The translations under genes and the position numbers were made by a program. The notes beneath the pieces were generated by a model. The model was not told the origin of the DNA, did not search any database, and worked only from the letters and a program-made list of their open reading frames with translations. Shown one piece after another: positions 46,716-57,300 of a stretch of DNA of 64,000 bases. Source of the DNA: Acholoe squamosa (taxonomy: Eukaryota > Annelida > Polychaeta > Phyllodocida > Polynoidae). Position 1 is the stretch's first letter; every line of letters starts with the position of its first letter. The stretch covers positions 36,707,250 through 36,771,249 of the forward strand of contig OX439051.1 of NCBI GenBank assembly GCA_949317995.1. The letters run 5' to 3'.

Positions 46716-48433
46716 TCATTTTCCTTGTTTCATCTTTCTTGCCATTCTTTCTGCCCTTATGGCTGCTCTTTCAGCTTTCCTCTTAGCCTTTTCGGCGCAT
46801 ATTATTTTCCACTCTTCCTCAGTGCACTGGATGACCTTCAGTCCTGGTTTGGGTTTGACTTCCTGCTTTTGTTGAGCCAAAAGTCTCTTCCTCTCCTCCT
46901 CTTTTTTCATGGACATGTCATTAACCTCTTTCTGTATTCTGGCATCTATTTCCTCTTTTCTTCTCTCCTCTTTCATTTTTTTCTCATGGGCCCTCTTTCT
47001 TTCCTCTTTCCTCATCCTTTCTTTCCTCCTTTTTTCCTTGTCTTTATCTTTCCTTGGCATCTTTGTAACTTTCATTGATCCCTGAACTTTAGTGAAATCA
47101 CAGGACCCAAGTTTCCAGAGAGCGTCCTCATCGAAGGCCTCTTTGTGGTCCGCTGGGTTCAAAGCCATCGGTTTTATGCCAGGAATACCTTTACGAAATA
47201 AGTAATTGAGTAATTAAACATTATCCTTCAATTTTATTTCTGTTAAGAAATTTATTCTAAATTCCGGCCACAAATAAGGTGTAAGACAAGAGCCACAGGT
47301 TACCTCTCACTGCCTCGGGCTTCAGGTATTGCAGTGCCTTTTCCTGTGTCTCGGTTAACTTCTTTTTCTTGTCCACAGGGCCACTGCCAGTCTTGCTCAA
47401 TTCCCTCCTCAGCTTGTTGTACTAGAACAAAACAAGAAAATAATTAAAGTTTCCTACTCTTAAGATAAGGTTTATGCTAGACAAGGGCACCTTTTTACTT
47501 TAAAAATCTCTTTGAAAGTTTACAGTTCTAAATTTGTGTCTCACCTTTTGCTTGTTCTTCTGGGTGAAATCAGAGGTTTTATAGGAACATTGTTTTACTG
47601 TGCGATGGGTTTTAGCTTCTGCATTAAAGTACACTGCAAAAAAAGAAGGGATTTAATTGAGCTATTAATTCTTAAAAATTATTTCAGTTCAAAAATATCT
47701 TGTTCTTATAGAAAACCGACACAGACAGAAAAAAAGAGGCCGTTTGATATCTCTTAGGTTACTCACAAGCTACATCCCTCCATGCCTGCCTCCTGATGTC
47801 CTTTCCACCCCCTGTCCCACTGAAGTGGTACTTAAGGGCTGCTCTGTTATGGTTCACAGTGTCCATTAAGGCATCTACCTCCCTCTTTTTCCACCTATCA
47901 GTCGACACAGGCATGTCCTCTCTCAGGGGTGTGTCATCTGCCTCGCTCTCAGATGAACTGGCATTAGAATTATCATCCGCAGCTCCTTGTTTGCCGTACA
48001 GAGTCTCATTCAAGGGTCTATTAGTGTCATTTACATCTGGAACATAGAGCACTGTAGAGGCAGCAGAGTCGACTGACTGGTTGTCTAAGGGTTTTAATGT
48101 CATCTGCCTTTTCTTTTTCTTCGGGCGGGTAACCTGTGACAGAAAAGGGAGAACAAAAAATAAAGACAAGTAGAATAAAAGCAAAGAATATGTCTTTTAT
48201 ATTACCGTACAGCAGAACGAGACAAAAACTCTAGTAACGAGGGTTAACATCCTTTTCTCGTTGTGCTTCGTCGCCTTGCCTCCCGCGCAGCGACGTCTAA
48301 CAAAACGGATGTTCCCTTTTATTTATAACAAACTCCTCATTTAAAGACTGCTTTTATAGGCCTGAATATATATAGCAGTAAATCTATTATGAAATACACC
48401 CACTTGAACCTTGTTTGCTTGGTTATCGTCCAT
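46716..48433 (-). CDS. NAIF1-like Myb/SANT DNA-binding protein of the Harbinger element
   Basis: Minus-strand exons: a candidate 24-nt first exon 48433-48410 (MDDNQANK; weak donor GTTCAA), then 48133-47767, 47633-47545, 47421-47304 and 47188-46716. Frames join without stops to about 356 residues; starting at the ATG at 48103 would give 338. An N-terminal basic patch RPKKKKRQ is followed by an acidic Ser/Glu region. The SANT/Myb_DNA-bind_5-type domain follows (DRWKKREVDALMDTV, RRQAWRDVA, then YNKLRREL, ending IPGI as in NAIF1). The tail is a long Lys/Glu/Arg-rich coiled coil. Harbinger elements are known to need a SANT-domain partner that carries the transposase to the nucleus and to the ends; that role is inferred here. 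Its 3' end converges with the transposase. A TGACGTCA site and CTCGT motifs lie just upstream. Confidence 0.8.
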
Positions 48434-48545
48434 TTTCTTAGGAGTTGAAGTCACGACGTTGGGTGAAAGATGACGTCACACTACTTGTGTTTCAGTGGCG
48501 CCACCTTCGCACAACGAGAAAAATTGCCCTTTTCTCGTTGTGCTG
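48220..48545 (-). promoter_or_regulatory. Internal promoter region with CTCGTTGTG motifs and a CRE palindrome
   Basis: TGACGTCA, the cAMP-response-element palindrome, is at 48471-48478, about 40 bases upstream of the candidate start codon of the inner SANT gene. CTCGTTGTG or its complement CACAACGAG occurs at about 48257, 48513 and 48534, with further ACGAG strings at about 48218 and 48236. The motif is shared with both element ends, so a SANT protein could regulate its own gene and bind the ends. Confidence 0.5.
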
Positions 48546-48836
48546 CATGGCATTTATGACAGGGGAGAAAACCTTTTTTATCCTTCGTCTCATTCTCTGT
48601 TTGATAAGAGATGTTCAATTTTGATATTTAAATGGTTCTGATCATAGTCAGCCATCTTTTATCAGGATGGGATTTTCAGAAGAAGATGAATCTTTTTTTC
48701 TGTTGTTTTGTAGCCTTTTTATTTTTATAATAATTACCATAAAGGGAAATAAACAAGTCTGAAGGTGAACAAACTCTTTATTGTCTCTCATAACTATGAC
48801 CTTAATGTCCTCTTTCCTTCTGAGACGAAGACATAT
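48546..48836. other. Non-coding Harbinger interior up to the retroelement
   Basis: AT-rich sequence between the inner SANT gene promoter and the nested LTR element. The ATAT at 48833-48836 is one copy of that element's target duplication. Confidence 0.5.
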
Positions 48837-49464
48837 TATAAAGTTGGAGGGGTTCCTCCAAGGCTGGTCCTGTCCTGTTAGGCTACTGCTGCATGGTAGA
48901 GAAGGTGAAGTAACAACTCAAGAGAGAGGCTGGTAGTAACTTAACTTTATTGCTCAAACTCAGGGGCTTTTATACAAAGTCAGAGAGCAGTTCCCCCTAA
49001 AACTGCCCACACACAATACCTGGAATCATGGTCCTTCATTGGTGATTCTTAGAAAACACACTTTACCTAAAAGAAGTCAATCACTGACATATATCTGATA
49101 CCATATAAGAACAGCACTAAAAGTAAGTGACACACTTAAGCAGTTGTACACAATTCAATGGAATGTACCCTTAATTCCAAGTATACCCCCTCCCACTTTG
49201 GGGTACCCACAATAACAAGACAGGCTAATTCTAAGAAAACCCAGTCTATAAGTAGGTGTAGCACCCTTACTACTAAATGGCCCCACACCCATACAGTCTT
49301 ACTCGGAAATGACCCTACCCTGGATCCTTAACTAGAAACCCAGATACATCACAGCGAGCTGCTCCATCAAACCCACAGTAAACAACCCACATACCACACT
49401 GACACCATACCAGGGGTGTGGTGGACCACCAGTACACGACCCTTTAAGGGGTCTGCACTCTACA
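48837..49464 (-). repeat. 3' LTR of the retroelement
   Basis: On the minus strand it starts TGTAGAGTGC and ends CAACTTTATA. TATAAAAG is at 48967-48974 and AATAAA at 48946-48951, only 15 bases further on. The start site (about 25-30 bases past the TATA box) would thus fall just after the poly(A) signal, giving a very short R region, a U3 of about 525 bp and a U5 of about 90 bp. Confidence 0.9.
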
Positions 49465-49466
49465 TA

Positions 49467-49478
49467 CCTCCCCCCTTT
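49467..49478 (-). other. Polypurine tract
   Basis: AAAGGGGGGAGG on the minus strand, two bases before the TG that begins the 3' LTR. This is the usual position for plus-strand DNA priming. Confidence 0.8.
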
Positions 49479-49601
49479 AAAGATTTTTATCCCTCTGGAT
49501 CAAAATTTCCTCAAATGATTAGTGATATACATAAATGTGATATAATACGCGGATACATGTATATAATCCTATATCTAACATGCATATTTATCTTGTCAGA
49601 T

Positions 49602-51352
49602 CTATTCAGACATTATTGCCAATTCTACGGGGTCTATTTGAACTCCATGATTCTCGTTTACAGTACCGGCTTGTGGTTGTCTAGACTCTGCGGTCTGTGG
49701 TCTAGATAGACACAGTGGCCTGTACTTACATACTACAATGATAATGACAACAATGATACACAATCCTACAATGGATGTGACTGGACCATATACCACACCT
49801 TCCTGTGCTCTTATTCCACTACTATAATCTTGTGCCCAATTCTGCATCTCCACAAGTGGAACTTCCGCCCGCTCTTTGTACTTAAGAACTCTCCCCAATT
49901 TCTGATTAACATACCTCGGCGAGGTGAAATTGATCCTCCTATTAAAGTGGATAGTTTCTGCCCCTTTTACTAATCTACCTGTCCCCTTGCGGATTCCACT
50001 TACTCTCCAATCTTTGGTCTCTAACTTACATTCTGGTGGCACAAGTATGTGGGTTGGTCCAATCATCTCCCTAACAACAGCGCGTTTACCTATACACCTG
50101 AGGGTTACAGGCATCTTCTTATATGTCACAACCACATTCTCCCCAAGGCCAAGAGAATACACCTCTGAGTTCTGTCCATCACGTTTCATGATCTCGATAG
50201 TGCAGAGCCTCAGGGAGTTGTTTGTAACTATACCCCATTCACAAGTTGGTGTCAACAACTCCTCATGAGATACACATACCCGGGGCGTCTTTCCAAAACA
50301 ACTATCTGGCCAAAAGGTTGCCCCCGTATCAGTGTTAATAGCTACATTTCTCTTGCCCTTGATTCTCCTTAGATATTTCTCATCTATAGCTACAGGAAAG
50401 TAATGAATTCTATACTCTAAATAGTGAACCCTGCCCAATGCCGGTAAGACTACTCGAAAGACCAATGTGCCTGCATTATTCCACAGAGGTTCAATATGTA
50501 CATTCTCATAATACCATTCTTTAGGTGGGGTGTCATATCCCCAGTCTCTGACCTTTATAAGAATAGATTCAAGTTCAGGAGGTGCTAGAGTTTCCTCTGT
50601 GAGCCAACCTCTCTCTAGTTCATGTCTCTGTTCATTGAAACGGTTCCACTGATCAAAGTACTGTTCATACACCAGTTCAAGTTCAGTAATTGTACGGTCC
50701 ACAGACCTTGCAAGAGACAATCTCTGTACAAAGGTATCCAAACGCGAGACCCGCCGGCTGTAATTACTTAGCTCATCCTGCAAGTCTAATTGATACTGCT
50801 CAAGTGTTTGAATGTCTTGTCTGTTTTCACGTACAAACTTCCTGGTACGGTTAACTATACTCATCATTTTGTCAAGTCTATGTACTATAATGCCTTCATT
50901 ATGCACTGTCCCTTTAATTATCGTCTTGATCTCCTTCACCTCATCATCGGTGGCCAAGCCGAATAGGCTCTTCCCAAGGTACCCAATCGCGTTAATTAGG
51001 CCTCTCTTGGCCCTCTTCTTCCGGCTCTCAGGTTGCGCATGGGGCGGCCGTGACTCAGACGAATCCATGACTGCGGGCCCTTGCAGATCAATGGCACTAA
51101 GTCTAGCCTCCCAGGTGCCGAGACATGAGGGGCCACTAGCTGTATCCCGGTTCTCACCTCATTAACCCAGAACTTGATTGGCAGAGGCTTTGGGGGATTG
51201 ATGACAACTAGAGTGGTCCATATTGCTTCGATTGTCCTGGATCGTCCTACCTTCTGAACTAGGACCCCATCATCCTTGAAGAGATCCCCACAGCTAAGGT
51301 GGACTAGACAGACAACAAGGAGGCAAGCTCGGGATGCTGATCCACCAAGCAT
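49602..51352 (-). pseudogene. F-type envelope glycoprotein gene, split by a frameshift
   Basis: The first frame (51352-50996) starts with ATG inside the end of the pol frame and opens with a hydrophobic signal peptide. The second frame (51068-49602, 488 codons if read from its own ATG) is offset by one base and overlaps the first by 73 bases. It carries a furin-type basic cluster RKKRAKR followed by a fusion-peptide-like GLINAIGYLGKSLFG, a long helical region, several Cys residues, and near its C-terminus a hydrophobic membrane anchor rich in Ile and Val, followed by a cytoplasmic tail of about 40 residues. This layout is that of baculovirus F and gypsy/errantivirus Env proteins, which fuse membranes. 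The shift separates the signal and F2 part from the cleavage site and F1 part, so as it stands no full envelope can be made. An expression route by splicing or a sequencing error is not excluded. Confidence 0.8.
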
Positions 51353-52245
51353 TGCCGCTTCTGTCTATCAATGTCTTTTCTATCTTCGTCAGTCACCTGT
51401 GGTCTCCTCTTGCCCCTAATCGTAGGTCCCAATTGAAGTGCGTCCTGAGGAGAGGTAGTAGGCTCAGTAGAGGGAGGGGTGACTGATAGTGTCTCTGGCT
51501 CAGGTGTTATTTCCATGAGTGTTTGCCTGAGCTCGGCTAGCCTGGTACTCCTGCGTACTGGGATAGGATTAAGTTCAGTCTCCCCAAGGCTGTCTACACG
51601 TCGCCGTTTGGAGGCTGGAAGCCGTTCCCTAGTTTGAGTTGCTGGGGTGTCAGGTTGAGTCCTTGTGGGTAGCTCCTGTTCCTCTGAAGTCTCAGGCTCT
51701 ACTGGCTGGAGAGGAGGCGAGGGTACCCTTATATGCCTCCTCTGAGCCCGGGTAGGACGGGGTCTGACGTCATCCCACACACAGTCAGGATCCACCAGCT
51801 TTAGTTTGTGACGATTAACCACTCTTTGTTTTCCTGTCCTCTGGTTAATCACAGTCACCACAGGACCTCTAACAGCAGTGACTAAGTACCCGTGGTCCCA
51901 TTTGGCATCAAGAGGAGCTCTCTCCTGGGCCACAAGTACAACAGTGAGCTCTGCTACTAGAGACAGTATTTCTATAAGTGTCCGCCCTCTCGTAGGAATT
52001 ATGTGTCCAGATATAGATTTAAGTCCCTCTGATTCCTTCATCAGTGGGGTGCAGGGATTGACTCGACATAGCCCCATCCAAAATTGTTCATTGATTAATG
52101 TTCTGCAGGCACCAGTGTTAGCTGTGATACTCCCAAAGGGAATATTCACACATGCTCGGGTGTCCGGTGCCCCTAAGCGTTTCCCGACACCACATGTACA
52201 GGTGAAGCTGAACATTGTTTGGCGATATGGCCAGCCTGGCCACAT
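51304..52245 (-). pseudogene. Pol remnant: protease-like segment running into an integrase C-terminal domain
   Basis: Read by -1 frameshift from gag, this frame contains a retropepsin-like stretch in which the expected DTGA active-site motif is ANTGA (Asn codon 52117-52119), then SISGHIIPTRG, the second part of a protease fold. At about 51930-51970 the frame passes directly into LDAKWDHGYLVTAVRGP and VVNRHKLKLVDPD, typical of an integrase C-terminal DNA-binding domain, followed by a disordered Pro/Glu/Arg-rich tail. The catalytic RT, RNase H and integrase DDE core are missing from between, and the frame stays open across the join. The protease is probably inactive because the catalytic Asp is replaced. 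The 3' end overlaps the env start by 49 bases. Confidence 0.75.
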
Positions 52246-53135
52246 TTAAAACAATTGGGTGAGCCGTCCTCATTATACGCAGGCTTGCCAAACTTCCTTC
52301 CAGAGGTCCTCCCCCTTTGAGGTCGCTGATGTCCTGACAAGTGCTCCTTCTGGGGGTCTAGTTTCTTCTCCACCCGTCCTAATTGCTTCTGCATCCCGCG
52401 GATGGCACCCGTCAGTTCCTTTAATGTTTTTGACAGCTCATCATCCATGGTAGCTGATGCCTGGGCTAAAGGTAAGGCCGCGATGTCCATTGGTTCATCT
52501 TGGCGATGACCAGTTTCTGCCATGGCCATGGCACGGGCAGATGCATTAGCATGGTTGATGGCTTGCATTATGGTGTTTGGTCGCTGTAGATGAACTTGGG
52601 CTCTGACCTCCCTGTCTCGGAGCCCACTAATGAAGTTCTGTACCAATCTCTCCATAACCAGGGGTACAGCCAGCTCTTGGAGAGTGTAGGCCTTCTGAAC
52701 ATGGCTGATGAACTTAAGGCCATACTCTCTGCTATCTTGATACGGGAGTTGTTTCAGGAGGTCCACTTTATTCCGTTTGTGCTCGGGCTCATCTTCATCC
52801 AGAAATGCTTCTACGATATGGTCCTTCACCACAGCCCAGGTGACAGGTAATGGTGGATGGGCATTAGCACGTTGATCGATGAGGTCAGCTATACTATTTC
52901 TCAATGGACCTTTGCTTATATAGCCAACCATCTCCATGACCAGATTATCACCTGCATTTGTCCATCTCTGGGCAGCTGTGACAGCCTCCATCCATTCTCT
53001 CAGGTGATCCCTCTCTGACCCATCACAGCTCTCTATGTGCCTGCCATGCTGCTCCAACTTCTTCCTTATATTCTCTTCCTGTCTCTGTGCATTACGCTCC
53101 TGTTGAGCCTGGATTAGTTGCTGTGCTTCAGCCAT
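52173..53135 (-). CDS. Gag polyprotein with CCHC zinc knuckle
   Basis: ATG at 53135 to TAG at 52173-52175, 320 residues. A Gln/Glu-rich N-terminal helix precedes a capsid-like region (REWMEAVTAAQRWT, KNKVDLL/QLPYQDSREY-type helices, FISGLRDREVRAQV) that resembles the retrotransposon Gag family. A basic linker leads to one zinc knuckle CFKCGQAGHIAKQC (CX2CX4HX4C) near the C-terminus. It would form the particle and bind RNA. The ORF is intact, so this copy could still supply Gag. The last codons hold the frameshift site into pol. Confidence 0.85.
   Translation of the reverse strand: MAEAQQLIQAQQERNAQRQEENIRKKLEQHGRHIESCDGSERDHLREWMEAVTAAQRWTNAGDNLVMEMVGYISKGPLRNSIADLIDQRANAHPPLPVTWAVVKDHIVEAFLDEDEPEHKRNKVDLLKQLPYQDSREYGLKFISHVQKAYTLQELAVPLVMERLVQNFISGLRDREVRAQVHLQRPNTIMQAINHANASARAMAMAETGHRQDEPMDIAALPLAQASATMDDELSKTLKELTGAIRGMQKQLGRVEKKLDPQKEHLSGHQRPQRGRTSGRKFGKPAYNEDGSPNCFKCGQAGHIAKQCSASPVHVVSGNA
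52179..52185 (-). promoter_or_regulatory. -1 ribosomal frameshift slippery site GGGAAAC
   Basis: In gag phase the codons read TCG GGA AAC GCT TAG, so the heptamer is G GGA AAC, the canonical X XXY YYZ arrangement, three bases short of the gag stop. After a -1 slip the frame continues as the pol ORF. Downstream complementary hexamers GGCACC (52166-52171) and GGTGCC (52108-52113) could form part of a stimulating structure. Confidence 0.75.
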
Positions 53136-53170
53136 TGTAGCTTAATGGTTAATTAGGTCAGTTAATAATC

Positions 53171-53266
53171 ACCTCTCTTCTTGTTCTTCTCGGTCTTCAG
53201 ATAGCCCATCTACTATCTGTTTTATGATCTGTCCCTCTATGTCATCTAAGGTGAATCTTCCAGCCA
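53171..53266 (-). CDS. Short leader ORF upstream of gag
   Basis: A 31-codon frame beginning MAGRFTLDDIEGQI and ending EEQEER, closed by a stop about 35 bases before the gag ATG. Upstream codons of the same frame run back into the LTR without an obvious ATG context. It may be a uORF, or an N-terminal piece of Gag separated by a stop. No domain recognised. Confidence 0.3.
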
Positions 53267-53337
53267 TCTTCAGGACTACAGCCAATGTAAGGTGCTGTAC
53301 TGTTCTGGAGTCTGCTGTAGTTAAACCAGCATGTTGA

Positions 53338-53355
53338 GTCTCGTCGTGGTCGCCA
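53338..53355 (-). other. Primer-binding-site-like sequence
   Basis: TGGCGACCACGACGAGAC on the minus strand begins one base after the 5' LTR end. TGG complements the universal tRNA CCA end. I cannot assign the tRNA. Confidence 0.6.
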
Positions 53356-53356
53356 C

Positions 53357-53985
53357 TATAAAGTTGGAGGGGTTCCTCCAAGGCTGGTCCTGTCCTGTTA
53401 GGCTACTGCTGCATGGTAGAGAAGGTGAAGTAACAACTCAAGAGAGAGGCTGGTAGTAACTTAACTTTATTGCTCAAACTCAGGGGCTTTTATACAAAGT
53501 CAGAGAGCAGTTCCCCCTAAAACTGCCCACACACAATACCTGGAATCATGGTCCTTCATTGGTGATTCTTAGAAAACACACTTTACCTAAAAGAAGTCAA
53601 TCACTGACATATATCTGATACCATATAAGAACAGCACTAAAAGTAAGTGACACACTTAAGCAGTTGTACACAATTCAATGGAATATACCCTTAATTCCAA
53701 GTATACCCCCTCCCACTTTGGGGTACCCACAATAACAAGACAGGCTAATTCTAAGAAAACCCAGTTCTATAAGTAGGTGTAGCACACTTACTACTAAATG
53801 GCCCCACACCCATACAGTCTTACTCGGAAATGACCCTACCCTGGATCCTTAACTAGAAACCCAGATACATCACAGCGAGCTGCTCCATCAAACCCACAGT
53901 AAACAACCCACATACCACACTGACACCATACCAGGGGTGTGGTGGACCACCAGTACACGACCCTTTAAGGGGTCTGCACTCTACA
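53357..53985 (-). repeat. 5' LTR of the retroelement
   Basis: Near-identical to 48837-49464, with TATAAAAG at 53487-53494 and AATAAA at 53466-53471. It differs by one inserted T ('ccagttctata' versus 'ccagtctata') and about two substitutions ('gaatata' versus 'gaatgta'; 'agcacac' versus 'agcaccc'). Confidence 0.9.
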
Positions 53986-54380
53986 ATATGGGGTCTTGGA
54001 TAAATAACATGCTTATTCTCTTTGAGAACTCACATCAGCACCGTAATACTTCATAAAAAAAAGTTGAACATGGCAATTTTTTCTTCTCTTATATCTATAT
54101 AGAAGATACACATTAATTGTGCTATCTCTTCTGGAGCCAAGCTGTATGAAGATATGATTTCCTTCTTCACTAGGGTAATTAACTTTTAACACATACATGC
54201 ATAAGATAAAGAGAAAAAGAATAGCATATAATCTCTTGACATTTTCTTGCTCCTTCTGCATGAAATATCTGTTTTGATTTTTGCTGTTCATGTACAAGTT
54301 GACTAGAACGGAAAATTTTTAAACAGGATTAAAAAGAAAGGATGTCCTTTGACAGAAATATAGTCTTCACATATATCAGT

Positions 54381-57300
54381 CTAGTTCTTTTTGGGGAACC
54401 CTTTCTTGGGTTTCTTGCTTTTGCCAGAAGCTGCAGCATTAGCAACTGCTGCGCGTTTCCTAGTAGTGGGGGGACCTGGCACGACAGGGGGGGGGGCCGG
54501 GACTTTTCCTTTGGTACGCGTTTTTCTTCATACATGTGCATGTTATGCAGCACATTAGCTGCTTCCATAACTTTGTCTGAAATATCAGCATCTTGTTTTG
54601 GTTCCTTAGTTTTTTCCGGGTCCGAGTCTGGTTGTCTTTTAACATGGATCCTGACTCCACCTTTTGACACATCTACTTTATGTCGGACAGAAGAGCCGGA
54701 AGGGGCAAGCTTTCTGACATGTTCTCCCCTAGTACGGGCAGAAGAAAGAACATCAAGATGAAGGTTTAAAGGTTCTTCAGGGAGGTCTTCATTCACTATG
54801 TCTATGATAGAGTCATGGTTTTTTTCAGCCTGCTGAGACAGCCCCTGTTGATCCCCTACCTGATTATTTGGATTGTCCTCATTTGAACCTCTTTCCTCTA
54901 TAGCTTCTTCTGATAAAATAACAGGCACCTTTTGAAAGTCCTCCTTCTCAGTAGTCTCTTTGAGTCCATCCTCTTCCTGTGGTTCAGAGCTGTGCTCTGT
55001 AGCCTCGTTTCCTTCTGTTTCTTTCAGGTGGTCCTCGTTAGGTTCACAGCTATTCTCTCTACAGTCATTTGATTCATTTTCTTTCAGCTGGGCCTGGTTA
55101 GGTTGACAGTTGTTGTCTGTAGCCTCATTTCCTTCAGTTTGTTTCTCTTCAGGTGGGCTGAGTTCAGACTTCTTATCTGTACCCTCATTAACTTGAGGTT
55201 CATTGTCCTCACCATTTTCTGCTTCATTGTTGTTTCCTGCAGTCTCTTTTTCTTCTGTCTCGACTACTTTTTCTCTTTCTCTCCTTCGGCATCATCTTGT
55301 ACATCCTCTTGTGTTTCAGCGTTATGTTCTAGGTTTTCTCCCCCGTCTCCTTCCTTTTCGTCGTCCCCTTCTTCCTGCCGTCTCTCTGTGGCCTCTGTTG
55401 TTGGCTTCTCACAAGGCAATTGCTCCTCTGAACGAGGCTTTGCTCCTCGAGTGTCATCAGCGGGTTGGGAGTGAACTTTAGGTGGGCTACGGGTAAGGGT
55501 GACTGGGCGGGCAGCGGACGGAGTAGGACCCACCACAAGAGATCCATCAGGGTTCAGGTGCAGCAGGTTGTTGGTGTCTGCAGAGTTAGGATCCAGGGAC
55601 ACGACTGTCAGAAAAAGAAAATGAATAAGGTAAGTTTTTTTTTCAAGAAAAACAAAAAGAGAAAAGAAGACAAAATTTCATATTTAGCTTAGTTTGGTCT
55701 AGTCAGATTTGGGATTAATATTCTATCATCTTAACAGAGAAAATAACTTTTGAAGAAGAATAAAGTCTTACTTTGTAAATCGCCAGTAGGGGGGTTTGGC
55801 TGGAGACCTAAGGGCCGTACTTCCCAATTTTGCGGAAGAGGGGCCTCTTGCTTCTGGGGAGTCTTGAACACGAGTCCCTCTGTCACATATATCAGCTTCC
55901 CAAGGGCTGAAGGAAAGGAGGAGGGAAGAATTAATTGAGAGGAATCATAGTACTCTGCAGTAAACAAGGAAGCGATGTCAAGTTTTAATCTCGAAAGGAC
56001 AGGGACATCTAATTTTTTGCTTCAACTGAAATTTTTAAGTTAAGACATATCTTTTTTCTTTTGTTCACATGAAAGAGAGAGAAAAGATATAATTCTTTAT
56101 GTTTAGAGAGAAAAAGTTAAAAAATTTTTACTAGTACCTTGTACGACCTGGGTTGAGTTTTTAGTAGAAAGGGCATGCGACTCCAACAGCAGGTGTCGAT
56201 CGCTGGCGATTCTCTCTAAAACTGATAGCGTCCTTTCATTTACCTCAGTGTTACGGTACAGGAGAGACTGAAGGTGCTCATCTGTCTGCCGCCTGTTCAC
56301 TTCTATCGTGGACAGAAGAGACTCTATCTTTGCTATCCTCGAGTCATGGTCTAACGAGAAAGGGGGGGGGGAAGGTCCTTGGCATTATGTTCCTGTGTTC
56401 CACTTTCCTGTTCTGTTCTCATCTTCGAAGCTCAGTTTCCTGCTGCTTTTTCCACTTTTTAGTGGCTTATCCTTCTCTTGCAGCCGTGGGCTCCTACGCA
56501 AAGATGATTTCAGTTCTGATCCTTTAGGAGTGGAGGTCACGGGGTTCTCACACCCAGTCATATCTACTATATCGTCGTCTACAATGTTCACTACCATGTC
56601 ATCTGACAAGTCGTCTTTGAAGTGGGTTTCCCCGGTGAGGTCAATATGGACCTCCCTAGAAGCTGCCCCTCTCACACCTTTCTTCCCCGGCTTCACGAAT
56701 GGCTTGTGCTCTTTGGCAGAAGAACTTGCCGCAGCAGGACGCTTAGCAACGGGTGGCTTAACAGGAGGGGATTTCTTTTGAACACCTGAGGTAGAAGCCT
56801 TGGAAGTGGGGGGGGTTGATGTTTTGTTACTTTTAGCAGAGGTTGCCTTAACTGTCTTTACGGCAGAAAAAAGCTGATGTTCTGCCTTTATGTCCTCCTC
56901 AGAAGGCAATACAATAATCTTTTTGGGGGTGGGAATGTGCCTGGGGGAAGCTGCTTGGTGGGGAGAAGCCTTAGACTGGGGTTTTCTCTGTTCTTTAGCT
57001 TTGTGGCATCTTTGTTTCTCTTCCTCGACCTTGTCGGTGTGATATATCACTACGCCGCCTTCACCTTCAGGAAAATAAGTCAAAACAAACAACAGATTAA
57101 AGCAAAATTTATGGTGACACGCTTTCACACTAAGGAAAAGAGAAAAGTATTTTATTCGGCCTCAATTATTTAATAACTTGAACCAAGAACTTCTTGGAAG
57201 AAGAAGACAACAAAACGTACAGCACTAAATGATAACGACAGAAAGAATGGTCTTTAAGAGAAGATGATTGCTTACCTGCTATGCGCGACACCCCCTTGTA

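Larger units (their letters stand above)
48837..53985 (-). mobile_element. Gypsy-like (errantivirus-type) LTR retroelement with env, internally deleted
   Basis: LTRs at 48837-49464 and 53357-53985 (628 and 629 bp) differ by about two substitutions and one single-base indel. ATAT flanks both sides (48833-48836 and 53986-53989). On the minus strand the order is LTR, PBS-like site, gag, a pol remnant, env, polypurine tract, LTR. The RT, RNase H and integrase core are missing. The element is inserted between the two SANT genes of the Harbinger transposon. The near-identical LTRs imply recent insertion. It has an F-type envelope gene and a canonical -1 frameshift site. This copy cannot be autonomous. 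Confidence 0.9.

Noticed and set aside
46710-47078. 122-codon plus-strand ORF rich in Phe and Leu
   Set aside because: Antisense shadow of the Lys/Glu-rich coiled-coil exon of the SANT gene.
54342-54761. 139-codon plus-strand ORF
   Set aside because: Antisense shadow of the last exon of the third Harbinger gene.
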